From Ypsolopha sequella (taxonomy: Eukaryota; Arthropoda; Insecta; Lepidoptera; Ypsolophidae): DNA of 64,000 bases. The notes beneath the pieces were generated by a model that saw only the letters and a list, made by a program, of their open reading frames with translations, was not told where the DNA came from and ran no database searches. This document shows positions 11,201 to 26,200 of the stretch, in pieces; position 1 is the stretch's first letter, and each line of letters opens with the position of its first letter. The position numbers and the translations under genes are program-made. The DNA is taken from the NCBI GenBank assembly GCA_934047225.1, contig OW204012.1:9734001-9798000 (forward strand). The letters run 5' to 3'.

Positions 11201-14200
11201 AATTATGTGACCACCACTGTATATGTAGGTATATTTATTTCGCTGATATTGGTATATAATGTATTTGTATGTATATTGACATGTAGATTATTTAATATTA
11301 AAGTAACATAAGAAATTAGTTTATTTATAACGTATATTAGGTACATATTTTCCTTAGAACACCTACGCCTTATCCTCTATTTCATATTATCTTCCACCCA
11401 AAAGTTGTCTGTCTGTCGCTTTAGATAAGACCGCCCATTGTACGCTCTCTATTGACTATATATAACTTATTTGGTTTCTGTGCACAATAAAGAGTTATAA
11501 TAGTACATTACGATACGAGAGCGATGAAACGTTTTCTGACGAGTGTGAGTTTGCGGCACGAGCCGAAGGCGTAAAGTCGGCATTTTCCGCACTTGTGCTA
11601 TAATATTAGTTAAAATATATAATATAATAAATATTAAATTTATTTTATTCATTTATTTACAACTTACATCTACCATTACAGGATAACCTAATGCGATAGA
11701 ATGAGATCTTTCAACGTGAACTTATTCATAAATTATACATTATTATTATTATATAATTATAACACACAATGTACAATGTTATGATCCCCAGAAATTATTA
11801 TTACACTAGCGACCCGCCCTTGCTTCGCACGGCTGATACTAAATATACTACAGAATGTCTTTAACCTATAAAATTATCAGTGTTTCTCTACTATATTATG
11901 CATGACATTATACATATAAACCCTCCTCTTGAATCACTCTATCTATTAAAAGAAACCGCATCAAAATCTGTTGCGTAGTTTTAAATATCTAAGGATACAT
12001 AGGGACAGACAGACAGCGGGAAGCGACTTTGTTTTATACTATGTAGTGATAGTGATTATATGGAAGAAACAAATCCTGTAGTACCTACGTGTGGGTAAAT
12101 ATAAAGGAAACCCGCATATAATCAAAGCCAGTATTGAATTTTGAAATACAGAAAATGCTTTTGTGAAACAGTGTAAACACATGTATAGTCAAAAAAAAAG
12201 TAAACCGACTTCAAACTTTATTTAAAAAAAAAAGAATAACTTCTTAATTTTTTTTCGTGAATTTCTCAACTACTATATTTTTCCTGTAATCTTCACGTAA
12301 ACACATATAACAACGATTTTTTTCATATTTTTCGGTCTAACAATTTTGGAGATAAGGGAGGGGACATACATTTTTTCAAGATTTTTCGAGGATTTCTCGA
12401 ATTAGATACAATTAAATATAGCCAAACCGTATATTTTCACGATCAACTGTTTAATACCTACAATTTGATACCCATATTGTAGTTTTATAAAATATTAAAT
12501 TTAATTCAAATTTATTCATTTATTCTGTGTTAAAAATAATGATATTTGAACGTCAATATCTCGGGAATCGTTTCAGATACCTTAATGAAATGTAGGATTA
12601 TTGGTTATTGGGCACAAACAATGTAACACAGTTGCCAACTGAATACTAAAAGATTCGTGGTTTCGATTTAAACATAATTAAATGTAAACTACGACTCACG
12701 ATATAAATTAAGATATCGCCTGATTAGTTTCGCTTTAAGTAACTAGTATCTTCTTCGGAAAAAAACTGGTTTACATGACGATTGCAGTTTGAAACGGGGC
12801 GATATAGCGCGTAATGGCGATAACTCATAAGGTTTGAAATTTAAACAAACAATTGAAACACTCCGGCCGTTTCCGGTCATAGCAACCACTTCAACACCTA
12901 GTCAGTACAAACAAATAGACATACATACAAACATACGTGACAAATAGAGTGACCATATTTTTTAAGGTCGGTTAAAAATCTCGCTTTTCTTGATAACACA
13001 AGCATTAGCGATAACGTACTTAAAAAAATCAAACTCGTGCAGAATTCGGTTAAAAAAGTCGTTATGTCCGTTTTATACACGCAGGAACTAGTGCGAAATT
13101 CATCGCACCTCTGAACCTTATATTTATTTATAATAAGGTAGCGTGGTACCAGGTGGTAGAGCTGATGCCCGGCTCGACTGTGGAGGTACCACCATCTTTC
13201 TTGGAGACCCCCGCAAAGTAATTCGGGGGAGAGTAAGAGGACAGCTCACAGGCAAAAAACCAGGAGGACCACCATGCCTGAGACCTATGGATGGCGGTAT
13301 ATCCATCCCTAATAGCCAGGCCTTATATGGAACAGACTGGTGATGGGCAGTGGCGTCACGGATGCGAGGGTCCCGGCACCGCGCTCACCAACCCGCCTGC
13401 CCAGCGTGTGTGAGTATGGGCAATTCTTCCAGGATGACCGCCGGGAGTGGCGAAGTCCTGGAAAGGCTTATGTCCAGCAGTGGACGAACTAGGCTGATGG
13501 ATGATGATGGATGATGGTAGCGTTCCTAAATGCCAGGGTAAAGGTAAACATTAAGTGATACCCGTTCCACAACCAAACGAGTGAAAACGAACAGATCGTC
13601 TTTGAATATACTTGTCAAAAATGTGTTTTTTTTTTTTCTATTTATCCCGTCCGGGAAAGGCTAAGGTACTAGGCCATATCGCCTTGTCCGTTTAGTTTGA
13701 CATTTAAAATTTTACATTCACCCGGGCGTTTAGGAATACAGAGTGTTAAGATGAAATTGCGGAAGCCGGAAATTGGTGATAGTACCCGTCGATATGAACA
13801 ATTCAACACGAAAAAAAATCGAGAGATTGAGAAAAAAAAACAGTTGTTTCATACATTTTGGTCGTCGGGTAACTATGTAACGTTTCTATACTGCTTTGGT
13901 TTAATGTTTCGAGGGTTGGTTCCATAGTAAAAGTTGTTCGTTTGGACGAGTACTACCGTCAGTTTCCGGCATCCGCAACTTCATCTTAACACCTAGTATA
14001 ATGCAAAAACCGGCCAAGTGCAAGTCGGGCCTCGCTCTTTTATGGTTTCGTACATAATGACCAATTATTTTAAACTGGATATTTATTTAATTTTAGGTAA
14101 TGCTCTAATTCTGTCAGACATAAAAACTGGAAAAATTTAGTTGGTTGGGTGTTCGGGGCGTAACCCTAATACTGCACCATAAATTGGCATTTTTGGTATT

Positions 14201-17200
14201 TGTTGTTTAAACACAGCATAAGGTACATAATATACAGAAATTTCAAATTGAAATAGACCCCATAGTAACAAAAATGGTCTAAAAAACTTCTATTTCTTTA
14301 ATTTTTAAATTTAAATAAAATAAAATTTAACAATTTTTAAGATAAAAAAATAAAAAATATATTTATACTCTTCGTAATGTGCTCTAGACAATGATAGGGT
14401 TGACACATGCTAGGGTAAAAAAAAAACATTTTTTTCGGCTCCATTTTCATGAATGAGGCCCCCTATGAAAAATAATTAAATTACATTTTAAATTGAAAAT
14501 TCGATTTTTGGTCATATTTAACACAACATATAAAAATTTCAGGTCTCTATCTCATTCCTTCTAAGAGCTAGAGACCAGTGACATACGGACAGACAGACGG
14601 ACAGCGGAGTGACATTAATAAGGCTCCGATTTGCCCTGGTACGGAACCCTAAAAATCATTGCTACTAAAAGCAATTTCACAGGTATGGTCTGTTTGAAAT
14701 GGTCTATGGAAAATGAAGTTAACGGGTACCATACCAGCATTTTTTTTTTACTTGGATTTCTTGAATCCCATTTCTTAAAAAACTGAGTACCTACCTGTGA
14801 GGATACGTCAATATCTTTTCTTTGGCCTTTTATTTAAATATATTATAATATATAAAGAAAAAAATTATAAATTGCTTTGGAAATATATTTCGATCAACTT
14901 GTGGCCGTCGTCAGTCGAATAAGTAAATAAAATAAATATATTTAAAAATAATATATATTTTTTCTAAAACCCAAATCGTTGTATGACATAATTTACAATT
15001 ACATAATTTGGATTTGTCATTCTTTAAAAAAAAGTGTTAGTACTGAAAATTGAGTTTCCTTCAAATTCTCTATAGAAAACGGCAATTTCATATGTAAAAA
15101 CCTAATATTCATAAAGTCCATTTTCCTCATAAACCGTTCCATTTTTATCATGAAATCTTAAAGAGCTATTTTTAAACGTCATCTGTCAATCTATTTTTAA
15201 AATTTTCTCCAGTAAAAATAAGGTTGTATATCCCACAGCGTGCTTCCGGCGAGTCCTGGCTGGCAAGAGAGCGTTACGCAGCCACGTCCGCAGAGTGGCT
15301 CCTTGCGACAGACTTGAGGACTGCAGACAGGAATGCGCCACCGAAAGGAGGTTTCATTGCGAGAGTTTCAACTACAAGTGAGTACCTTCTTTTATGAATG
15401 AATGAATTTATTTCAGAAAAGTACATAATGAAGTATTTTTGCACGTTACATTTTTATATTACTTAGGGCTATCTTAACTTATGTGTATATAGTTAAAACT
15501 GGTTTTAACTGATAAAAACTAGTTTTAACTGAAAGCCTTTGTTACGGGTTACAGTAGAGCCAAAGAGTGATGGCGCCTATGACGTTTAAATGCCTACAAA
15601 GTATCGTAATTATTTATAAGCAAGAGTGAATTAAGAAATGTATACTTCGTTGTTGATAGTGATGTAGTACTTGTTTCGGTTATTATTTTTCGATTTGAAT
15701 GTTGCTTTATTGTGCAATTTTTTATAGGTCGTGTTTGAGGTCGCCAAGTTACGCAATAATATTTAATTAGAAACAAAACAATGACGAAGTTAAACTAAAC
15801 GAAAATAAATGATAGTAAAATACTTTTTTCGATTTAGATATTTAAACATCTCTTGGGGGTCCCGGGGCACTACACCACATAGCCCTCCGATAGCTACGCC
15901 ACTGGTTTTGGCACATTTTCCTTTTGTACCAGTATGTTGAATGACGTGTCTAATGTGGAGTAAACTCACACTTGATTTTTATTTTTAACCGAAATTTGAA
16001 ATGTACCTCATCACTAAATGCAGCTGTCATAAGTGCCATCACGCAGTGGCCCTACTTTAGGTTAGGTTTCAACATATTATTTTTGATGCCAATTTAGTAA
16101 TTTTGATGCCGATTTTTGCATATTTTGACGGTCAGTTAATTACAACCCGTTTTCTTGCAACGTGCTACAATTTTTTATCGTTTAATTTACTTAATTATAT
16201 TTGTTGCAATTTCTCAAATCTAGTTACCTTGACCGAGATTGTATCTATATAGCACTTACGCCCTTTAACCATACAATTAAAACAACAAATCTGAGTACAC
16301 ATTAACCTAATAACTTTTATGTTTATTAATGTTTATTTTAGCAACGTCTGATGTAATCATCTCACGGGGTTACAGGCAAAGAATACGTTCACGGTCTTTG
16401 TTATAAACTTGGCTTGTTCTTCTGTTCGAGTAGCATTCGTCTATATCCTGTAGTAATTTGATTTAAATTCCAACGTTCGATAGATAATAATAATAATAAA
16501 CACTTTATTGCATACAAAAAACACAGATAAATACAGATTAGAATTAAAATAAATACTGGACAACGGCACTTATTTTTGATATAAATTTCCAGTCAACTAT
16601 AAATGTCAGAGATGAAGAAAAATTATACATTGGCTTATTGAAATTTGAATTGAGTGCATAAAGAGCGATATAAATATGTATGTAACTATTATCTTTTAAC
16701 CTAAAAGTATACCTAACTACCTAACGGTCTAAAAACTAAACAAATAGTACTAAAATAATATATAATTATATTATATGTATTTAAATATGATACACGACAT
16801 AAATACGTACAATACATACATAGTAGTAGCAAGAGCTGCTGAAAGGACAAAAAGTGCTTCTTCAAGTTGAATTTGAAGGAAGCAAAAGATGTTCGACGAC
16901 ATAAATAATGTCGCAACTATAGATATCAGGAGATATGGTAGCAGGCCTAAAGATAGGCCTCATGCAAGACCGGATGTCAAAGCGGGTCTAAAGATAGTTC
17001 TCATGCAAGACCGGATGTCAAAGTGTGCGAGAAAAATATGAGTACGAGTGCCGTACTAAAAGTTTTTGTTTTTATGTAGTTCAAATAAGTGGGAGGAATC
17101 AAGAACAAATTTTTATTTGTGTCTATACCTGTTATAAGAATAACCCCGGGTAAATTTTGTATAGTAAGCCGAAATTTTACTTCGCGTTTTATTTGTCCAT

Positions 17201-20200
17201 CACCACGTTAAGCGTTCATTAGTTAGCCAGATATGGGCAACCTTTTGAAAGTTGCGGGCCATACTTTAGGATGTTAACGAAATCGCGGACCGCAGATAAA
17301 AGGTAGTCGTAAAAAAAAACGGTTTATTTTATACATATATCAAATGCGATAAAATTGTGACTATTGACATGTTAGATATTCATTGCTTGCACACACCGCA
17401 ATCTAATATGTAAGAAGTGTGCAAAAAAAGTAGAGGACATATTAAGATGTTCCGCGGGCCAGTTCAAAAGCCGGGGCGGGCTGCATCACTAACTATGTAT
17501 ATGCATAACCACTCTCCCGGTACAGCTTCTCGTGAAGTCATGCCGGAAAATGTCCCGTTAGTAAAACGACCCAGAAAGATAGGCAAAAAACAAAACTCGG
17601 GATTCTCTTTAGATTCGTATAATCTCTCGGATCGTATGATAACCACAATCAAGACCAGAGTCAAGTCAAGTCATTTTTCAACAAATCAATCCCTCTCCGA
17701 TTACCAACTGACGACTACTCATTTTTAAAAAAGTGAACGATGGCCAAGTGTGAATCTGAAGTAATGAATCGATTACTAGTGAATTGATACAACTTTAAAC
17801 ATTACTACTTTGTATCTTGTTACAGTAGTTTCTTTTTTTTTTTGTATCTCCATAATAATGTTGTAAGCCACGAATGTAGTTGAACGAGTTCCTCGACTGT
17901 ACGTAGAATTTTTCGCACTATTGTCCTACGGTTTCCGGATTTAGAGGTCGTACGTTAAAAATGCGTTTTTTTATGTTCATGTTTAATTGTTATACATTTT
18001 GTCGGTTGTCAAAAATGCTATTGTATGAAACCTGAAGCTTTTAAATAGCTGACTGATTGAAGTACCTACCCCTATTTTCGAGCTTTAGAGCTGTGAAACC
18101 TTAAATAATAGATCTTTATATATGAAATTGCCGTTTTCTATAGATAATTTGAAAGAAGCTCAATTTTCAGTACTAACATTTCTGCATTTTTTTTAGGAAT
18201 TACAAATCTAAATTATGTAATTTCTTTTGTGTATGAATGAGACAACATTAAGCTAGCAGCAACATTAGTTTAATTTTTGAAAAGTGTTAACTGTAAAAAA
18301 TTATTACGAATCATAATATATCAAGGAAACGGATGGCATTTAGAACGGACTGTTTTTGAAATTTTAATTTTGGTCATAACTGACAATAAAATCAAAATTT
18401 AATGCGTATGTAGATGTAAAAATAAACAAAAACGATTGGCTCAACAGGGTACATCCAGAGCCGTAAAACTATTGAAAAAAAAGCTATCATTTCGCATTTT
18501 CGAAACTTTTTGGTGTGAAGCCCTTCTGGCCTTAAGGTCGTTCAGTGAGCAAATAGAGTAAAGGTAAACAATTTAGAGATCAAATATTTTGGCGTGGTCT
18601 TGTTTTAAGAAGCAAGCGCTCCAATCCAATCTAATCCAATATCCATTGTCCAAAGACAATGTACGTTTTAATTTCTCATGTCACCAATAGATGGCGCCGG
18701 ACGCATTAACATCGCGATATCGTTTGTTACCGTGATCATGGTAAATAATATAGGTGCTGTGCAAGTCACCACGCATATTATGAATGAATCATGAATTGAT
18801 ATGTATATTTTTGGGCAGCTTTGTTCTTTTAAAACGGAGCTGCGATGGACTAATGTGAAAGACATATTACGGGATTCACACCTAGGATAGGATATATTTT
18901 ATAGTAAATTTTAAGTTTCCATGAAAACCCTAAAGAAAACTCATAAAATCTTATATAATTTCAATTAATTGGTAACTTGTTTTCTTGCTTTTTTATAATT
19001 GTGAGTGGTTGACCAAAAAGGGACCTGCGGGCCTATTATGTATCTCTAGTTGCCTTCTGGACGAGGTGTCAATCATCAAAAACATAGATATACTATCGAA
19101 TTCCGATGTCCTAAGGATATTTTCGCACTTGAAGTGACGACACAGATTGTTAATAGTTCAATACACACTAAAGGCAATTTTGAAATTTCAGTTTTTATCT
19201 ATGTTTTTGATGATAGGCACCTCGTTCAATTGGCAACTAAAGATACGCAATAGGGGGGCTGGACTCCTGGAGGGATTGGAAACGTTTTTTTTTTTTTTGG
19301 AATTTTTGAATCTATGGTCTTTTAGCTTTGTGTTTTGGTCTAACCAGAATTATTTTAGGTGCCGTAGTTTTTTTTTTGTGAGCCGAGAAAGTTTTGTAGA
19401 AATCACACCTTAATACACACAGCTACACAAACTTGTTTCTACTTCAAACTTCAAACGCGATTTACTCGAAATCAATTATTTTCCCTTGAGGTCCCTTTTT
19501 GGTCAACCACTCACAATTATTGTATGTTTACATACATCATACGTACATATTTACTTATTTTTTCGATTTTCCGCGAATCGTAAAAATTCACCAGTAACGT
19601 AACAATAGAAAAGTTAATACAAAAGTACATAAATTTCAATAGGGGCTTCTAATAGTAAGTATATACAAAATAGAAGCAATGAGCAGGCGTCTAGCAACTA
19701 TTGTGCGTGACACGGACCTTCTTTGTATGGAGCACGCATTGTGAACAACTAGGTTATGTCTGTAGGGCCACTACTTACTCGTATGATATAATATTTTACA
19801 GAAATTTGTTAGATAAAAATTTATAGAAATATTTGCAAATCTCGTTGATGTCTTTTGTACCAAAAAGTTAGTGTTCCTTTAAAATAAGGTCTGCGGGTCT
19901 ACCACGTAATTCTGATTTTCATCAACATCAGCTTGAGATTGAAATTTGACGTGCGTGCGAAAGAGATGGCATGTTAGGCGGGCGTTGTCACACGCACTCA
20001 GAACAATAATAGGCAATAATAACAATAATACAATAAGAATAAATAACAATAATAATGTTTATTTTACATCAATGCACACGCACGTCAAATTTCAATCTCA
20101 AGTTGATGTTGATGAAAATCAGAATTACGCGGTAGACCCGCTGGTTTATGAATGATTTGATAAACTGTCAGTGTGAATATTATTTATGCCAGTTACTCCC

Positions 20201-23200
20201 TTCGATCAACAGTTGTATACAGTGTGTCCCTCGTACAAGTGCACATCCAAAAAGGGGTGAAACAAGACCTTATTTAATCGACAAAAAAATGTTTTTTTTT
20301 TTTTTTTAGATAATCTTTGTTTTATAAATTTACGTTTTGAATTTTTTTTTTGAGACTATGTGTAAAATATGTCATTACTTTTTATCTATCGCGAGTAATG
20401 CAATGAAAATAAAACTGTTATAATCCTTAAGAATAGACGTTGCATACCAAATCAAAGACAAAACATAATCAACTACCATTACCATAAAAATAATATCCTA
20501 AAAGATTATTTCTTTAATTTTTCCGTCTTCTTTTTCAGTAATAGTCATTTTTTTCAAAATAATGTCCCCGTTTTACTACACTTTTATTCCTATTTATCAT
20601 TGCCTGTTCCATTATCTTTGTAATAAAAAAAATACAACGTCCTATCATAAATACAATATTTTCTACGAGCGGTTAACCAAAGGCACTGCGCTCGCGTCCC
20701 ATACAAAGGTTGAGTATTTCTTCGAGATTTAAAAAAAAAATAAAAAAGGTTTTTTTTTTCGGTATATTTAGATCTAGTTTCACCCACTTTCGGATGTGCA
20801 CTTATACGAGGGACACACTGTTTTGTTGATCGAAGGTTACTCCAAATAAATGTTGAGTATTTCTCTTAGACCGCAAGTGCACGCATTCCCCTCTGCCGAA
20901 GTAGATGAACAATCTGTTTATGTACGTTTGCTTGTGTGCTCGTTTTGTGTTTGTCCTACAGCTTTAAATATCATCCATCCATCAGCCTAGTTCGTCCACA
21001 GCTGGACATAAGCCTTTGCAGGACTTTGCCACTCCCGGCGGTCATCCTGGAAGAATTGCCCACACTCACACACGCAGGGCAGGCGAGTTGGTGAGCGTGT
21101 CGCGCCAGTGACTCCGCTGCCCGTCACCAGTCTGTTCCATATAAAGTCCGGCTATTAGGGATGGATATACCGCCATCCATCGGTCCCAGGCATGGTGGGC
21201 CTCCTGGTTTTTTGCCTGTGAGCTGTCCTCTTACTCTCCCCCGAATAACGTCGAGGGGGTCTCCAAGTAAGATGGTGGTACCTCCACAGTCGAGCCCGGC
21301 ATCAGGTCTACCACCTCGGTAAATATAGTGTAAATATAGTTTTAAATGTAGTGTGACATATTATCGAATTTAATGAAATATGATGATAAAACATGATTAT
21401 TGCAAAACGGCTCACCTCAATAAGTATTTGCAATAATCATAGTGTGACATATAAATTTTTGCAGTCGGGTGCATGTGTGAGTAAATGTGTGCTGTGCGTG
21501 TTTATCTCTCCTCTTGCGAAATACGACATAATGTATTCAGTACTAGGGAATGCAATCTTGCACCTTAATGTCAATCTCGGTATTTGCAAGATTAAAAAAA
21601 ATCAATCTTGCAAGATCTCGGTATTAGCGAGATCTTGCACTAATTAAAATTCTTTCGAAAAAATATTGTTTCTACTACTGGTTAGTAAAAAAATTAAAAC
21701 AAGATATCAATCCAATTAAAGGGATATATTTAAACACACTTATAATAGCTAATTATATTATTCTACTGATCATACTTAAAAAGTTTCCCAAAGAAATACC
21801 AGCGTAAATGATTTTTTTTCCATAGTAACTTTAAAAACCAACCAATGTTGTATGGGCATGTGTTTTTTATTTTCATTTGCTTTGTTATGTTTTTTGGTAA
21901 ATTTGTTAAGTGTGAACAAAAGAGTAGAGTATATGATTTTATTTAAAGATAACGTGTGTTTTTACTTTATATAGCCTATAGACTAGCCCATCCGCGGACA
22001 AGGTTCTAATTCCATTCCAATTTTCAAATTTCATCAATTTCAACAAAATTATGTTGATTTTATGATGCAAAATGCAGTTATTGTCTCCTCGACCCAACAA
22101 ATCCAAAGCTTTATCTTTTTAAGTAATTCAATTGTCGTCAATGCCCTGCATCTGTAATATGCGCTACCGCTTGATCTCGCAAATCTTGGGAGATCTCGCA
22201 CATATAACGATGCGTGATTGATCTTGCAATATATGTGCGAGATCTCGGTAATTCGAGATCTCGGTATACCGAGATTGCATTCCCTATTCAGTACTAAGAG
22301 TAGCGCTTTGCCACGTCCCGTATTAAATGTTCTGTGGTTTTTTTCGTAACTACGAATCCAAAGGAGAATGGCCAGTTTTGACCTACTTATGACTCCCGAT
22401 GTTGTTCAAAACACCCAAGCCATGGATTGCGCTATAAATCATGTAACATATCACTGCTTTGAAAAAAAAACCGGTCAAGTGCGACCCAAACCCGCGTACC
22501 TAGAGTTCCGTATCGTGGATGAAAAATTTAGTTTTGTCATTTTGTTTTCGTGAATTTCTCAACAAAAGCACATTATAACAATGATTTTTTTCTCATTTTT
22601 CGGTCCGCCAGTTTTGGAGATGAGGGGGGATATATTTTTTTTTGTGGTTTTTTCAAAGATTTTTCGATATTATTATTTGCCGCGTACAGACAACCCTAGT
22701 AATGCGAAGTCTGCTAACTTTTTTCAACCACATCTCCAGGTCAGATGATATCGTCTTAGCATTGTTTGACATTTGATATATTCAGTTTAAATTATATATA
22801 TCTATAAAAACACATTATCACAATGATTACTTCCAGATATATTTCGACTTTTGATGTCGGCCTCAGTGGAATTAGTTCTACTATTAACTAATTCCACTGA
22901 GGCCGACATCAAAAGTCGAAATATATCTGGAAGTAATCATTGTGATAATATGTTTTTATAGATATATATAATTTAAAATAAATAAAAAACAAATAAGTTT
23001 TCTTTAATATTTAATTTGATATATTCACAATTTAGCTAAGCATTAATAGGCGCTTGCTATATATTCATTTGAGGGTCTATTTAAGTAAGAAATATAACGC
23101 TAAGAAAACCACCCTCCTTATCTCCGAAACAAGAGGACAAAAAGATATGAAAAATTATGGTAGTAGTAGGTGATTACGTAAAGATAACAGAAAAAATATA

Positions 23201-26200
23201 AGATTAAATAATATTAGTTGGCGAAACTCAAAACATAGGTAGTACTAGTCTATATGAACAACTGTTTATATGGGAGCTAAGCGAAATTCACAACTTTTTT
23301 TTTCTTCCTCCCATACAAATTGCCCCGATCAGCTGACTGGTCCAGTGTGGAAAGGTGAAAACAAATTTTAAGAATTTCGCTTAGACCCCATATAAAAAGT
23401 TTTTAATATAGACTAGTACTACCTATGTTTTGAGTTTCGCCAACTAATATTATTTAACCTTATATAGCGGTTATATTAAGACTGAACCTGAACCTAGAAA
23501 CTGAATAACGCCAGACTTTTGAGGATTTTTTGTGCGGATAGGTTAGGTTGTCTATGGTTTTTTGGAAGGAATAAGGACTCTTCTATAAGAGCGGTTTCGC
23601 AACCAGATTGAGAAGAGCCCGCCTTTTTCTAATTAAATTCAAAATACACTAAATAAAAATAATAATCCTAAATTAAATCTTAATAAATTAAAATAATAAG
23701 GAATTAAAATTCACAAAGTCAAAGATAAAATAAAAGCAACAATTGGAGAAAAATAATATCTAAAATAATTTGAAAAATTAGGAAAAGTTTGCTCCTTAGT
23801 AAATAATTTAATAGCATCAGCAAAAGGCTGTAAGATACCAATTAACCCTAATTTATTAGGTCCTTTTCGAATTTTGGCCAACAAACTGTTTTGCAGTTTG
23901 GCGATCTTTGTAAAATTTTATAAAATGTAATATTGTAAAAAAAAAAGTTATTCAACAAAACCTTATAACCTATGTTTTGTGTATGCTGCCATCGCAAAGT
24001 TTCCAGTAGTTTCCGTAGATAAGAATTTCAAAAATTTTTAATTTAAAAAATAGCAGTGTTAGAAACAAAATAATAATATACGAGTAATAATAAAATATTA
24101 AATAACTATGGATTTTTTAAAAGTTTTCACAGCATTTTAACTCAAAATCTGCTTTATTAATAGATTGTAATAACCCTGTTAAATCATAGTTGCTGTATAT
24201 GTTCACGACATGAATCCCCGAGGGGATGTCAGAGGTGTTTCGAGTGTGAACTGTGAAATGCAAGTCACAGTCCACACTCGGTACACCCGCGTTTTACCGA
24301 CGTTTATTGCGCCCCAACGTGATGAATGGTGAATTTAACCCCGTCGCCGTTCTTCGAGCACAAATACTCGCTTCTTAGGGCATGCAGGTTTCCTTACGAT
24401 GTTTTTTTCCTTCACCTTTCAGCAAGTGGTAAGTAAAACGAAATACTATGCACATAAATTTCGAAAATCTCATTGGTGCCCAACCGGGGATCGAACCTGG
24501 ATCTCAAGATTGAGAGGCCAGCGTTCTACCCCTGAGCTACCGCTGCTTTTAATAGTTGGTAATAACCTCAAAATTAAAGTCCTAAAACCAGAAGGCTTCT
24601 CTCAGCGTCACAGATTAACCTCGGCGTTGGGTCAAGCGCTATCAGTACATAGATCACCATTGTTCGATACAATGTCACTTCCACAACCCTCCTGCCAAAC
24701 GAAAGTGGGCCTTATAATCTCCAAATAAGGTTCATAGCCCGTTTAGAACGATTGCTGCGTGCGATCACCTTGCTATGTTCGGATGTACAGGGTCGGAATT
24801 GGTAAGGGTTATGTTATGATTAATGTTTTCGGCGGAGATCGTGAGAAAAGTACTGTTTTTGTTTTGTGCCGTCAATGGTATAATAATTTGGGAATAAAAA
24901 ATGATAAAATAAAACTCACTCTCACATTGCTGCATTTGTTTTAGACTGACGATTACACTATTATTAGAATAAGAATAAAATAAACGTGTGAAATATATAA
25001 TTTTTTTTTAACACAACGTCAAACGATGTTGTAATAATCTTGAAAACTCGTGTTAAAGGACTCCACAATGCTAAAATTCAGTCCTGCTCTAACGCTTTTG
25101 TTTTCTAAATGTCTATCCTGCTCTAATCAACTGCCGCGCACTCATAACTTCAGTTATTTCGAAACTGCGGTTATATTAGCTATAAATTTCATGAAATTAA
25201 TATAGTCTTTTTTTGTAAGTATCTGCGTGTGTTAGTTTCATTTTAATCGGTTTTAAAATATGGGAGCTGAATCATGTTGAATTTTCGTGAAATTCATTGC
25301 TAAAATTAATTTATTTTTAAGAAAATCAAAGGTATGTTTATGAGGTGTAATTAATAATGGTCTTAAATAAAAAAACAAACCATATATATAGATAGATATA
25401 TTTTTTTTAAATTGTTTACGCAGACATAACTGAATCCGTTGTAAAACTGAAGTTTAGCATTGAGGAGCCCCTTAATTTTATGTTTATGGTGTTCAACATA
25501 GGGTAATTGGTGTTCACGAGTATTTGTATCTTTGTTTAATAAAACAGTTGTATTATCCACTTGTGTTTTATTACAACAAATATTTATAATAAGTTCCTCT
25601 AAGTGCCGACAATCACAACCATCAACATTTTAGAGCATTTGTCTTGTCTTGTTTAGTTGGCTAAATTTTCTTTGTATCTATCTTCTGATATCTGGTCCTC
25701 TAAAAAGGGCGCTTTGAATGAATCATATTATGATTCCGTTCTGATGCCGTCTCTTTTGCACACGTGAAAAAGCTCTGACTCCATCCTACTTTCAAATCAT
25801 TTTATGATTCACCCAAGTCGGCCATTTTAGATCCCCTGATCAGTTGGTATGGTACAAATAAACCAATATAATGATTTATATAATACTAGCGATTGCCCCG
25901 GAACGTCGCTCGCGTAGATCTTGTTTTCACGATTCCGTGAGAATTTCCTAAAATCCCTCCTTAGCAGATATCTACGTCATACAAGAACCTACCGTCCAAA
26001 CTTCATGTTCCTAGGTCCAGCCGTTTGGTTTGGGCGTTAAGGCACTACGGAAAAAAAATAGACACTTTTAGAACTTGCATATCTACTTCAGTAAATAATG
26101 TATTTTGATAAAATATTATATTATTTTGGGAATATTTTTTCTAGGGATCTGTTAAACAGATTGGAGAAATTCGGCTCGATACAAATATTTATTGAAATGA

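Noticed and set aside
24476..24546. Functional tRNA gene
   Set aside because: It runs straight into a SINE body and its stems are imperfect; called a SINE head instead.
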